Source: JAZLIL01 sp045617405
GTDB lineage: Bacteria; Bacillota; Clostridia; Lachnospirales; Lachnospiraceae
DNA: 59,931 bases
NCBI GenBank assembly: GCA_045617405.1
Contig: JAZLIL010000081.1
Location: forward strand, 1 to 59,931
Reading direction: 5' to 3'
Both the position numbers and the translations under genes were made by a program. Below, in pieces: positions 25,050-33,791 of this stretch; the stretch's first letter is position 1; each line of letters opens with the position of its first letter. Under the pieces are notes generated by a model, which saw only the letters and a list, made by a program, of their open reading frames with translations, made no database searches and was not told the DNA's origin.

Positions 25050-26627
25050 TTAACCGAAGTATTCGATCAGGTTCTTCAGGCTTTCACAGATGTCTCCGAT
25101 GGTCTTGAGGCTGCTACTGAGATCGTTTATATCGCAGCTTACACTCGTTGTAGATGCCGAAACCTGCTCTGAGATTGCCGCGTTCTGCTCCGATCCGGAT
25201 GACAGTCTTGAGATGACTTCAAGAAGCTCGTCCTTTACGATATTAAGAGAATCAGCCTTTTCTCTGATGTTTTCGAGCTTGCGTTCAATGGAGAAAATGT
25301 TGGTTTTGAGTGCGGCCATCTTTTCGGATACTACAGCAGCCTTTTCGAGCTGAAGATTATTTGCGGCGACAAGCTGTTCGTTGGACAGGGTCGCCTTTTT
25401 CATTGTGTTAACGATGCCCTTGATAATCTCGGAGGTCTCGCGTGCTGATTCGGCAGAATTGTTGGCAAGAGTTTTTATCTCTTCGGCAACAACGGCAAAG
25501 CCCTTGCCGTACTGACCGGCATGGCTTGCTTCTACAGAAGCGTTGAGAGCCAGCAGATTGATCTGGAGTGCAAGATCGTCAATTGCCTTAACGACCTTAG
25601 TTGCCTGATCGGTGCTTTCAACACCCATCCTGATATCGTGTGAAACATTCTGAACGATTGTATTATTGTTGTTAATGTCAAGGTTCAGCTCGCTTATGCT
25701 GTTTTCAGATTCCTCAACGCAGGCATTTATTGTCCTGATGTAGTTGAAGCTCTCGTCAATTTCGTTGTTGACAATGCTGATGCTTGAAGTGAATTCTTCG
25801 GTAGATGCCATCGCTTCTTCGGTTGCAGCCGCCTGACTCATGGCACCTTCCGCAACGTTTGTCATTGCCTTTGAGATTTCAGATGCTTCGGAATCTGTCT
25901 TGTCTGAGATAATTTTCACCTTTGATGAGAATGCTTCAAGTTCTTCATATCCGTCTGTCATTCTCGATGAGAGGGCAGAAGAAATCTTAAGAAGAAGCCT
26001 GTTTGAAATGATGTTGATTGCGACATAGATAACAACGGCGCAGGCAATGATCGAAAGCGATATGATAAGCGTCGCCCGGTTGACTGCATCCTGATTGATA
26101 CCCGTAAAGAGCATTCCGAAGAAGCGGTCATCAGCGGTGTAGATTGGCTCATAGCAGACGGTGTATTTTGCGTTGATAATCTTGACTGAGTTTTTCGTGT
26201 AGGTGTTTCCGGCTTTTACAAGCTCGTAGATTTTCGGATCGGCCTGTGTTCCGAGAACGTAATTTCCGCTTGCGTCTCTGATGTTTGTCAGGACACGTGT
26301 GTCATCATAAAAGATTGTGTGAAAAACACTCGAGTCATCGTTGTTGATTTCGTTGAAGAGGTCAACGCTTATTTCTTTTGCACCGCAGAAAATTGTGCCG
26401 GTGTCTTCGATGTATTTCCAGTCGTGCTGTCCGTTTTCGAGCCCTTCCTTCAGGTGCGTTGTCGAAGCCTGGGCCATGTTCTTGTAATTTTGCTTTATCT
26501 CGTTTACAACAAGAAGAACCGAGATAACACCAACAATTAATGCAACTACTGCTACGGACAAAATTACAAGACGTCTCAGCTCACTCCTGACCGTAGTTGT
26601 TCTCTTTTTCTCTTTTGTTCTATTCAT
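25050..26627 (-). CDS. Methyl-accepting chemotaxis protein
   Basis: 525 residues from the ATG at 26627 (GGAG site nine bases upstream). Helix 1 at about 19-41, an extracytoplasmic Cache-type sensor to about 180 (with VLTNIRDASGNYVLGTQAD and CYEPIYTADDRFFGMLFTGI), helix 2 at about 186-208, then a cytoplasmic signalling coil with the hairpin NLLALNASVEASHAGQYGKGFAVVAEEI-type core that contacts CheA and CheW. The ligand is unknown. No che operon is near, but a CheY-like protein (17435) and a protein with FliM-like motifs (32754) are in the window. Confidence 0.93.
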   Translation of the reverse strand: MNRTKEKKRTTTVRSELRRLVILSVAVVALIVGVISVLLVVNEIKQNYKNMAQASTTHLKEGLENGQHDWKYIEDTGTIFCGAKEISVDLFNEINNDDSSVFHTIFYDDTRVLTNIRDASGNYVLGTQADPKIYELVKAGNTYTKNSVKIINAKYTVCYEPIYTADDRFFGMLFTGINQDAVNRATLIISLSIIACAVVIYVAINIISNRLLLKISSALSSRMTDGYEELEAFSSKVKIISDKTDSEASEISKAMTNVAEGAMSQAAATEEAMASTEEFTSSISIVNNEIDESFNYIRTINACVEESENSISELNLDINNNNTIVQNVSHDIRMGVESTDQATKVVKAIDDLALQINLLALNASVEASHAGQYGKGFAVVAEEIKTLANNSAESARETSEIIKGIVNTMKKATLSNEQLVAANNLQLEKAAVVSEKMAALKTNIFSIERKLENIREKADSLNIVKDELLEVISRLSSGSEQNAAISEQVSASTTSVSCDINDLSSSLKTIGDICESLKNLIEYFG

Positions 26628-26846
26628 AAAAATCTCCGTTCTGCACATTGCCAAATTGTGAATAGAGTGAAAAATGCCCCCAACATGGTACATTATAGTA
26701 CACAAAGATGAAATTTTCAACATATATATAAAAATACGTGATAGAATGTGGCTGAATAGCAGCGAAATGCTGTATGTAAATGTGAAAGTTGTAGTGGAAT
26801 GGTTTACAAAATTGTATATAATGGTAGAAAAAGAGAGGGACAGACG

Positions 26847-27329
26847 ATGGGAAGAAGATCAACAAAGGAAAACAAGAATATATATCAGTTAAGTCGTGAA
26901 TCACTTAATCTGACAAGAGAGGCTGCCTCCGAGGTGCTTGCGTTCATGACTCCGGACAGGATAGAGAAGATTGAAAACGAAAAGAGTACGCCGCACCCCG
27001 ACGAGATCCTTGCTATGGCAAATGCTTACAGGAATCCGTCACTGTGCAATTATTACTGTTCTCACGAATGCTCCATCGGTCATGAGTGCGTTCCTGAAGT
27101 GCAGTCAAAGGACCTTTCGCAGATTACGCTTGAAGTTGTAGCAACACTCAATAACCTTGTCCGCGAGCGCGACAGACTGATTGAGATTACTGTTGACGGC
27201 AAGATTACGGATGACGAGGTTCCCGATTTTCTTAAGATCAAGGCAGAGCTTGAAAAGATGTCCGGGACAATCGATTCGTTAAAACTCTGGATTGACAAAA
27301 CAATTGCGTCAGGGCAGCTTTCGCTGTAA
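26847..27329 (+). CDS. Helix-turn-helix (XRE-like) domain protein with cysteine segment
   Basis: 160 residues from ATG 26847 after GAGAGGGACAGACG. Residues about 12-60 resemble an XRE-type HTH (LSRESLNLTREAASEVL ... RIEKIENEKSTPHPDEILAMANAY). A cysteine group CNYYCSHECSIGHEC follows at about 69-83 and could bind metal or form disulfides. The C-terminal half is helical with two heptad runs. It may be a transcription regulator; no operator is obvious. The membrane protein downstream starts within ten bases, suggesting one unit. Confidence 0.8.
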   Translation: MGRRSTKENKNIYQLSRESLNLTREAASEVLAFMTPDRIEKIENEKSTPHPDEILAMANAYRNPSLCNYYCSHECSIGHECVPEVQSKDLSQITLEVVATLNNLVRERDRLIEITVDGKITDDEVPDFLKIKAELEKMSGTIDSLKLWIDKTIASGQLSL

Positions 27330-27338
27330 GTGTACGAT

Positions 27339-27854
27339 ATGGGAATGAGCTTTGATACAATACTGATAATAGTCCAGATTTTTGTGGTTATTGTGAGTGT
27401 CTACATGGCATTCACCGAGGACAAAAAGAAAATATATCTTCTTACGTTTCTGATCAATTTCGGAACGTTTCTGCTCTATGTTATCAACCGTGACACTGCA
27501 ACGATGATTTCGTGTGCCATTCTTACGGTGAGGGCACTTGCCTACATTTTCAGGGACAGATTTAAGACACCTGCCATCCCTGTTGCCTTTATCGCAATAC
27601 ATCTTGTAATGGGCGCTTTTACGATTGAGGATGCCTGGCAGCTTCTTCCCGTTCTCGCACCCTGTTTTACGGCCGCATACATGTGGTGGGGAAAAACAAC
27701 CCAGCAGCTTCGTTTCGGTGCGATGGTAACCTGTGCAATGTGGTCTGTATATGAGGGAATGAGCGGGCTTTTCATTGTAATGGTCTGCGATGGAATAACA
27801 GCGCTTGCCAATCTTGTTTCAATTATTTTGCACCGCTTTTTTATCAGAGAGTGA
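27339..27854 (+). CDS. YgjV-family inner membrane protein
   Basis: 171 residues from ATG 27339; a GTG at 27330 directly after the previous stop is the alternative and neither has a clear ribosome site, so translation is probably coupled to the upstream HTH gene. Five or so hydrophobic segments cover the length, with the family-like pattern of an N-terminal helix, FLINFGTFLLY, and a C-terminal CDGITALANLVSIILHRF. The family has no established function. Its 3' end overlaps the convergent ligase-like gene by 36 bases. Confidence 0.82.
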   Translation: MGMSFDTILIIVQIFVVIVSVYMAFTEDKKKIYLLTFLINFGTFLLYVINRDTATMISCAILTVRALAYIFRDRFKTPAIPVAFIAIHLVMGAFTIEDAWQLLPVLAPCFTAAYMWWGKTTQQLRFGAMVTCAMWSVYEGMSGLFIVMVCDGITALANLVSIILHRFFIRE

Positions 27855-29720
27855 GATCGCCACTCCGAGAGCAAACCAGAAAACAGGTGCGGCGGTGATG
27901 CAGCTGTCGTTTATAAGAGCTGTAATCATGAAACCGAGAAGGCCTGCGAAAAGACCGATATTCCTGCTTCTGAAGCTTTTGATAAGGCACAGGACAAACA
28001 GCACAAGCATCAGGATAAGTGCCGGGATTCCGTTCGAAACGGCGTACTGAAGATACATGTTGTGAGGTCGGTCGATGACGTACTTGCATGAGCCGTGTGT
28101 GTTTAAAAGACCGACTATTTCGTTTTGTCTGAAGCAGAACGGGAAGTTGCCGCAGCCCTTGCCTATGAGAAGACATTCGAAAAGAATCGGAAGAGACTGC
28201 ACCCAGATATAGCCACGGCCCGTCGCAAAACCGTAGAAGTGTTCAAAGCCTGTAATTGCGGGCTGTACGATGTAATCCGTTGTCTCGCTGCCTTGGGCGA
28301 AGGCGCGGAAACCGTTCAGCATTGCAAACGGGGCAGTACCTTCGTATCCGAAATGAACATAGAGCATTCGCTCGTCTGTGGCAATGGTGACGGCTTCAAA
28401 GCGTTCGTCATCCGGTCTGATGCCGTTCATATGAAAATCGAGTCTGTCATTGTCGATTGATGAGGGGAGTCTTTCAAGGGTTTTATTATCACCGTCGGTA
28501 AGTGTGATGCAGTCAACGAAGCTGTCAGGTGAAGCACCTGTCATTTCGTATTCATCAAGCTTTGACACATCAAGGATCAGATGAAGCGTGTTCTCCCCCG
28601 AAGTGAAGAAAAGCTCCCCGCCAATAAGCTCTGCCTTGTCGAGCTTAAAGAGCTTTTGTGATGAGTTGTCGGAAACATCAGCCTTCACGGTGGATTGCGG
28701 TGAAGACGGTTCGGATGACGTGTTTCCGGTCTTTCCCGCTCCGAGGGTAATCGATGCGAAGATGAGGACGGCGCCAAGCGCGGCTGAAGCGACCAGCTTT
28801 ATGATAACGGTTCCCTTTTTGGGAGCCTTTTTTATTGCAAAGAAAGAAACCACAGGCAGGGAGACAATCATGCTGATCCATGCTGCTTTTGAATTCGAGC
28901 CGTACATGGCGACACTTAAGAAACCGACACTTGCCGTGCGGAGGATGGCCTTCGGAAAGGAAAAAGCATCTTCACTGTCAAGAGTAATTGCAAGGTCAAT
29001 CGGAAGCAGGAGAGCGGTGAAGCTTCCGAGAAAACCAGGATTGTTAAACAGGAGAGAGGACTGTCCCTCGAAGTAGAGGTTTTTGATGCTCTCTGCAATG
29101 ACGTAGTTCTCTTTGGCCGAGATGAGGTGCTGGAAAAAGGTGAATTCCAGAATCGGCTTGCAGCAAAGCTCTATGAAGCTTAACAGTCCCGTTATCAGTG
29201 ACAGAAGGATTGCGGCATGGCTAAGGTATTTTCTTGCGTAGGGAGCATTAAAATACAAAATGCCGATAAAAAGCAGAACAATATATGATATGAGGGCAAT
29301 CAGCCCTTCATATTCCGAATTGACTCCGAAGAGGGCAGTGGAGCGGTTTTCAGACAAAAAGAAGGAAATAAGTTCAAGGATGAGCATTCCCGACAGGCAG
29401 ACGAGCGGAACACGAAGAGATTTGATGCGGGAACGGTCAAGACGCCTCGGCCGGTCGGGAAAGACAAACTCTCCGGCAAAGAAAAGGATAGCAAGACCTG
29501 AAAAGAGTGCAATTGCAATTTCCTTTGAGAAGAGGGCGATATCGACGATGAACCCGTTTGTTGAGGTGAAGATCAGCTGCTCGTTTTCGGGAATTTTAAG
29601 AATCGTGAGTCTGGCAATAAAAGGAAATACGCACATGAATATGAGCGAAATGATGGAAAACCATCTGTCGTAGGTGGGAAATAATGTCTTTGCGGCGGTT
29701 TTTCTGTTGTTCTTTATCAT
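27819..29720 (-). CDS. O-antigen ligase / polymerase-like membrane protein
   Basis: 633 residues. About ten to twelve hydrophobic segments, with a large outer domain inserted at about 320-500 that is rich in Ser, Asp and Glu (SSEPSSPQSTVKADVSDNSS). The Wzy/WaaL-type signature DRPHNMYLQYAVSNGIPALI follows the outer domain. In Gram-positive bacteria such proteins polymerise or attach surface glycans. The start ATG has AAAGGAAAA upstream. It follows the leucine-rich surface protein on the same strand, 127 bases apart, with a hairpin between. The 3' end overlaps the YgjV-like gene. Confidence 0.85.
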   Translation of the reverse strand: MIKNNRKTAAKTLFPTYDRWFSIISLIFMCVFPFIARLTILKIPENEQLIFTSTNGFIVDIALFSKEIAIALFSGLAILFFAGEFVFPDRPRRLDRSRIKSLRVPLVCLSGMLILELISFFLSENRSTALFGVNSEYEGLIALISYIVLLFIGILYFNAPYARKYLSHAAILLSLITGLLSFIELCCKPILEFTFFQHLISAKENYVIAESIKNLYFEGQSSLLFNNPGFLGSFTALLLPIDLAITLDSEDAFSFPKAILRTASVGFLSVAMYGSNSKAAWISMIVSLPVVSFFAIKKAPKKGTVIIKLVASAALGAVLIFASITLGAGKTGNTSSEPSSPQSTVKADVSDNSSQKLFKLDKAELIGGELFFTSGENTLHLILDVSKLDEYEMTGASPDSFVDCITLTDGDNKTLERLPSSIDNDRLDFHMNGIRPDDERFEAVTIATDERMLYVHFGYEGTAPFAMLNGFRAFAQGSETTDYIVQPAITGFEHFYGFATGRGYIWVQSLPILFECLLIGKGCGNFPFCFRQNEIVGLLNTHGSCKYVIDRPHNMYLQYAVSNGIPALILMLVLFVLCLIKSFRSRNIGLFAGLLGFMITALINDSCITAAPVFWFALGVAISLSDKKAVQNN

Positions 29721-29742
29721 GGCATTTTCCTTTAATCATTAT

Positions 29743-29777
29743 GGCGGCAGACAATCGTTATGAGAAAGTCTGCCGCC
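29743..29777 (-). terminator. Hairpin between the leucine-rich protein and ligase-like genes
   Basis: GGCGGCAGAC pairs perfectly with GTCTGCCGCC around a 15-base loop. On the minus strand it lies after the leucine-rich repeat gene and just before the ligase-like gene. It is not followed by a clear U-tract. Confidence 0.5.
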
Positions 29778-29847
29778 TGATCGGATGTAATACGTCTTTG
29801 TGAAAGTTGCACCCGGTGTGCCGATGCAGCACCGGACTTAAGTACAA

Positions 29848-31719
29848 TCACCTGGCTTTTACTGTAACATCTGTGGTGAATACCTTTGATGTGCCGTCAG
29901 ACATCTTTATCGTGGTCGTCAGTGTCGCTGTTCCGACCGACTTGGCCTTGAGCTTTCCGTTGAAGGCGTTTACCTTTGCAACCTTTGGATCCGATGAAGT
30001 GATTTTTACGGATGCGAAGGTGTTGTTCATTGTCTTTTTCAGTTCCTTTGCCTTTACGAGATTGAGTCCCCAGGGATATGTAAAGACGAGCTGCGTCTTT
30101 TTGCCGTTCTTTACGGAAAGTGCATCGGGAACCGAAATCTTTGAAAGGACGTTTTCGCTTGAATCGGTGAATTCGTATTTGATGGGATTCCAGCACCATT
30201 CCTCGTTGTTGTGCTGACAAATCCATTGCGCGGCTGCGGAGTTTGACTGAACATAGCACATATCGCAACCGTCAAGTGAGTCAATCTCCGTTACTGTTCC
30301 GGGGATGGTGGCGGTGAGTCTTCGCTCGATCCATTCATCGTTAGCCTCGTCATAGTGCCCCATGAGTCCGAGCGAATAGTAGCCGACAGAAACACATCCG
30401 TTGCAGACCTCAAGCTTTGATGTCTTAAACGGGACATAGAGCAGGTCGTGCTTATCCTTTGAGTAGAGGCAACCCTGATAAGAGCAGTAGAATTGATTGT
30501 CTGAATCAACGAGGATCTTTTCAAGATTGGCCGGCGGGTTCCAGTTCAATTCCCACTCATCGAAGTATGTAAGCGATGCGGGAATGCTGATTGTTTTCAG
30601 TCTCTTGCAGTCTCCGAGCGAGGGAGAGAAATAGAGGACACCTTCAGGAATATCGAGCGTTTCGAAATTGCAGCCGTTGAGCGCCTCTCCATAGAAGGAT
30701 GTGCAATTGCTGTGAAGAGTCAGGTTTGTCTCATTCTTTCGGTAATAGTAGAGCTGATCGTAGGAAGAATTGTAAATACCGCCCTGATAGGAGGCAAGAA
30801 CAGCATTTAACGGATCAACGACAACGCTTCCTCTGTAGCCGTTAAATGCATAGTCGGAAACGAAGGTAACGCTTGCCGGAATCTTGATTGATTCTGCTCC
30901 AAGTCCGTCAAAAGCGTAGCCATAGATGCTGATCAGATTCTTGGGCAGAGTCAGCTTTTTAATGCTTGATGCACCTGCAAGGGCACTGAAATCGAAGTAC
31001 TTGACGGAATCGGGGAAATTAATTGTTGTTACAACATAATTTCTGCAAAGAGCCCAGCTGCAGACACCGAGAGTGCCATCCTTGACATCGATTGTGGTCT
31101 TTGAGGGGTCTACGGAGTAAAGGAATTTCTCTTTGTAGAGACAGCCGTCAAAGAGTTCGAAGTACGGATTGTTCTTGTCTATGGTGAAATTGGTAAAACA
31201 GTCGGTTGAGAAATCCCAAACCGTTGATGGAACGGTGTAGTTTTGAAGTGACGGACAACCACAGATGTTTAATGATTCGAGACCCTTTGAAAGCTTGATT
31301 GTTTTGAGAGCTGAACAGTCATACAGGCAGACGGATGAAGCCGACGACGGAATCTCGATTGACTGAATTGAAGGGCAGTTATCGATGTAAATTGTTGAGA
31401 CGCCTTCGGAGAGCTTAACAGTTGTAAGCTCAGGTATTCCAAGCAAAGAGACGCTGTAGATACCGCCCGGGATTGTTACTGACTTGATTGGAACTTCGGG
31501 GTAGGAAAGCTGAACATCGTCGACACCGAGATTCCCCGGAATAACAAGATTGGTTTCATTCCCGTGGTAGCCGTAGAGCCAGCCGTATTCCGAAATGTCA
31601 AAATCAGCTGCGGCAGATGCTTTGGCTTCAACAGGTACCGGTCTGCAGACGAAAGCTGTCTGAAGCATTAGGGATAGAAAAAGAATAAAGGCTATTGCTT
31701 TTTTAACAGGTCTTTTCAT
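29848..31719 (-). CDS. Secreted BspA-type leucine-rich repeat protein with Ig-like C-terminus
   Basis: 623 residues. A signal peptide (KKAIAFILFLSLMLQTAFVC, cleavage near VEAKA) leads a domain of about 15 LRR_5-type repeats (patterns such as LKTIKLSKGLESLNI, IKKLTLPKNLISIYGYAF, LKTISIPASLTYF) from about 60 to 500. The last ~90 residues look like a bacterial Ig-like (Big_2) domain: SSDPKVAKVNAFNGKLKAKSVGTATLTTTIK. No LPxTG or membrane anchor is seen. Related proteins sit at the cell surface and bind host or polymer ligands; the ligand is not predictable. The start ATG follows AAAGGAGGATGAC. Confidence 0.9.
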   Translation of the reverse strand: MKRPVKKAIAFILFLSLMLQTAFVCRPVPVEAKASAAADFDISEYGWLYGYHGNETNLVIPGNLGVDDVQLSYPEVPIKSVTIPGGIYSVSLLGIPELTTVKLSEGVSTIYIDNCPSIQSIEIPSSASSVCLYDCSALKTIKLSKGLESLNICGCPSLQNYTVPSTVWDFSTDCFTNFTIDKNNPYFELFDGCLYKEKFLYSVDPSKTTIDVKDGTLGVCSWALCRNYVVTTINFPDSVKYFDFSALAGASSIKKLTLPKNLISIYGYAFDGLGAESIKIPASVTFVSDYAFNGYRGSVVVDPLNAVLASYQGGIYNSSYDQLYYYRKNETNLTLHSNCTSFYGEALNGCNFETLDIPEGVLYFSPSLGDCKRLKTISIPASLTYFDEWELNWNPPANLEKILVDSDNQFYCSYQGCLYSKDKHDLLYVPFKTSKLEVCNGCVSVGYYSLGLMGHYDEANDEWIERRLTATIPGTVTEIDSLDGCDMCYVQSNSAAAQWICQHNNEEWCWNPIKYEFTDSSENVLSKISVPDALSVKNGKKTQLVFTYPWGLNLVKAKELKKTMNNTFASVKITSSDPKVAKVNAFNGKLKAKSVGTATLTTTIKMSDGTSKVFTTDVTVKAR

Positions 31720-31854
31720 GTCATCCTCCTTTAAAAGTGTTGCTGAAAAAAGAAATAAACACGCATGCCTAATTATACTTTAGCATTATTGTATAGTCAA
31801 TTCGCTGAAATTAGTGATGGTTAAGCAAGCGACAGCATAATGCCGGAGGGAATA

Positions 31855-31930
31855 TCAATGCTATTCGCAATCTGCTTCGCTGCTTGCTCATATATAAGCG
31901 GCACTTCGTGCCTTTTCTTGTACTTTTATA
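31855..31930 (-). repeat. Internally deleted copy of the 145-bp repeat (copy 4)
   Basis: Read on the minus strand, TATAAAAGTACAAG joins directly to AAGGCACGAAGTGCCG and the conserved tail ATGAGCAAGCAGCGAAGCAG, ending GCGAATAGCATTGA. The two long hairpins of copies 1 and 2 are missing. The outer ends are kept, which is what internal deletion derivatives of miniature elements look like. Confidence 0.82.
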
Positions 31931-31959
31931 AGAGGCGGGCCTGCCGGCAGCCCGCCTCT
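31931..31959 (-). terminator. Hairpin downstream of the LytTR gene
   Basis: AGAGGCGGGC and GCCCGCCTCT form a ten-base stem around CTGCCGGCA, beginning 11 bases after the LytTR stop. On the minus strand it is followed by TATAAAAG, not a strong U-tract, and then repeat copy 4. Confidence 0.6.
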
Positions 31960-31970
31960 TTGGATAGATT

Positions 31971-32291
31971 TCACCTTTCTCCCCCGTTGTCAAGTACAGC
32001 CTTCAGCAGACGCTTCCGGCGCCTTGAAACGGGAACCTTCCATCCTTCATCAAGCTCAATCGAATTGTCAAAGCTTATGATTCTTTTAAGGTTGACAATT
32101 CTGCCCCTGTGACATCGAAACAGGGTACTCTCAAACCCCTCAAATGCAGCCAGTGTCATGTTGCTGCTGTACTGTCTTCCGTCTGTGCATTTTAGCGATG
32201 TGCCGTGTTCTTCAGCGAAGACGCAGATGATGTCATCATCTGTAATAACTACCTGATCTCCTTTCAGAGTGGTCATTGTGAATTTACACAT
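31971..32291 (-). CDS. LytTR DNA-binding domain protein
   Basis: 106 residues from the ATG at 32291, which has AAGGAGGAGGAG upstream; the frame to 32411 adds an unlikely extension. The whole protein is one LytTR domain: MTTLKGDQVVITDDDIICVF, FESTLFRCHRGRIVNLKRI and FDNSIELDEGWKVPVSRRRKRLL are its three landmarks. No receiver or membrane segment is attached. LytTR proteins bind pairs of short direct repeats upstream of target genes; the target is unknown. Confidence 0.9.
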   Translation of the reverse strand: MCKFTMTTLKGDQVVITDDDIICVFAEEHGTSLKCTDGRQYSSNMTLAAFEGFESTLFRCHRGRIVNLKRIISFDNSIELDEGWKVPVSRRRKRLLKAVLDNGGER

Positions 32292-32411
32292 GTTTTTCTC
32301 CTCCTCCTTGGTTGTACCCACTTGTTTTTGCCGGCCCCACTGACCAAAAATTAATATAGAATGAATAATATACAAAGTCAACCGGACTGAAAGTAATATA
32401 ACCATCAACAA

Positions 32412-32626
32412 AATGAACGCAGCGGTATCAAAACAACGAACTGCGATTACGTGATTTAAACATTGCAGGCAAAAAAATATGAATCAGAGTATTATTTTTT
32501 TGCGGATGCATAAATGTATATTCTGTGATTTTTTTTACAATATGAACGAGTTCAGTTCGTTTAGGGTTACAATTCGCATATTCAGCGATGATGGGTTTTG
32601 GGTTGGAGATTATATCGAACGGCATA
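32412..32626. other. AT-rich spacer without recognised gene
   Basis: Part of the 462-bp space between the LytTR and Pro/Glu-repeat genes. A short open frame on the minus strand (32428-32661) has no ribosome site and no recognisable sequence. Runs of T and A dominate. I see no RNA structure to name. Confidence 0.4.
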
Positions 32627-32655
32627 TTGCATTTTGCAAAACGATATGATAAAAT
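32627..32655 (+). promoter_or_regulatory. Sigma-A-type promoter of the Pro/Glu-repeat gene
   Basis: TTGCAT (32627-32632), 17-base spacer, TAAAAT (32650-32655). Expected start near 32662, leaving a leader of about 90 bases before the ATG at 32754 with its AGGAGGATATACT site. Confidence 0.6.
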
Positions 32656-32753
32656 ACACATAATATTATAGCAGTCACAACAAAGCGGATTACAGACACG
32701 CTACTTTGATAAATGTGGACGCACGATAACGAACAGAACCAGGAGGATATACT

Positions 32754-33707
32754 ATGCTGCATGATCTCCCGACAGATATTGATGTGCTTGATAATCTTGA
32801 TATCAGCAATCTCGACCCGATGCTGAAGAATTATGTTTTCAGTTCGTACTTTATTACGCGTCTTGTCAATAAGACGCTTGAAGAGAATAAAAGGCTGAAG
32901 GGTGAAGTGGCTACGCTGAAGGCTCAGCTCGCCGAGTGTGAAGAGATAAAGAAGAAGTTTGAAACGATAAGAAAGTGCCTTGACAGCATGCCCGATCTTT
33001 TTGATTTCAACGGTGCCGGTCTGTTTTCCGGAAATGTTTCCGAGGAGCCTGCTCCTCTTGGTTTCATCGGAAGCAATAAAGAGGCACTGAAGAAGCTGTT
33101 TAACGATACAGAGCAGATGCTTTCGTCAGAACCTGTCATGCCTGTTAAAGTAACGGCTTCAGTTCCGAAATCAAAAAACGAGCCCGTACCCGAACCGGAA
33201 CCTGCGGTAATTCCTGAACCTGAACCCGCAGTGATTCCCGAACCCGGACCTGAGCCGGAGCCTGTAGTGATTCCGGAGCCTGAGCCCGAGCCTGTGGTGA
33301 TTCCCGAACCCGGACCTGAGCCCGAGCCTGTAGTGATTCCGGAGTCTGAGCCGGAGCCTGAGCCCGAGCCTGTAGTGATTCCCGAACCTGAACCCGAACC
33401 GGTGGTGGTTCCTGAGTCCGAAGTTACTTCCGAGCCTGCGCCCAAACCTGCACTCAGGCCTGCAGCAAAACCGGTTTCCAAGGTTGCCTCCAGGCCGGCA
33501 CACAAGCCCGCAGTTGAAATGCCGACGGATCCGAATGCGGCTCTCAGTCCCGATCAGATTGCTGCATTGTTTGCAAGTGCAGCACCCGCACCCAAGCCCA
33601 AGCCTGAGCCCAAGCCCGCACCGGTACCTGCGGTTGAGATGCCGACAGATCCCAATGCGGCACTTACTCCTGACCAGATTGCTGCATTGTTTGCAAATGT
33701 TAAATAG
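32754..33707 (+). CDS. Pro/Glu-repeat protein with two FliM-like terminal motifs
   Basis: 317 residues, unrecognised as a whole. Residues about 35-85 form a coiled coil (LEENKRLKGEVATLKAQLAE). About 145-225 is a low-complexity EPEPEPVVIPEPGPEPE array, followed by a Pro/Ala/Lys stretch. The C-terminal part holds two near-identical units, VEMPTDPNAALSPDQIAALF at about 254-275 and 294-315. LSPDQIAALF resembles the LSQxEIDALL peptide at the N-terminus of FliM/FliY that binds phospho-CheY. No signal peptide or membrane helix. Likely a cytosolic scaffold; the CheY link is inference. Confidence 0.7.
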   Translation: MLHDLPTDIDVLDNLDISNLDPMLKNYVFSSYFITRLVNKTLEENKRLKGEVATLKAQLAECEEIKKKFETIRKCLDSMPDLFDFNGAGLFSGNVSEEPAPLGFIGSNKEALKKLFNDTEQMLSSEPVMPVKVTASVPKSKNEPVPEPEPAVIPEPEPAVIPEPGPEPEPVVIPEPEPEPVVIPEPGPEPEPVVIPESEPEPEPEPVVIPEPEPEPVVVPESEVTSEPAPKPALRPAAKPVSKVASRPAHKPAVEMPTDPNAALSPDQIAALFASAAPAPKPKPEPKPAPVPAVEMPTDPNAALTPDQIAALFANVK

Positions 33708-33719
33708 CGACAGAATAAT

Positions 33720-33761
33720 ACAGGCAGTGTATACAGAAATGACTTTGTATACACTGCCTGT
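33720..33761. terminator. Bidirectional terminator between convergent genes
   Basis: ACAGGCAGTGTATAC pairs perfectly with GTATACACTGCCTGT around a 12-base loop, between the Pro/Glu-repeat gene and proC. The flanks give AATAATA upstream and GCATTG downstream, so the U-tract is weak. Confidence 0.75.
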
Positions 33762-33791
33762 GCATTGACCATGAATTACTGCAAAAATGTA

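Noticed and set aside
25090..25353. Short plus-strand frames inside the chemotaxis receptor gene
   Set aside because: Serine-rich antisense shadows of the coiled-coil signalling domain.
32924..33505. Long minus-strand frame rich in Gly-Ser opposite the Pro/Glu-repeat gene
   Set aside because: It mirrors the GC-rich EPEP codons of the plus strand, has no ribosome site, and its composition is fully explained as antisense of the repeat.
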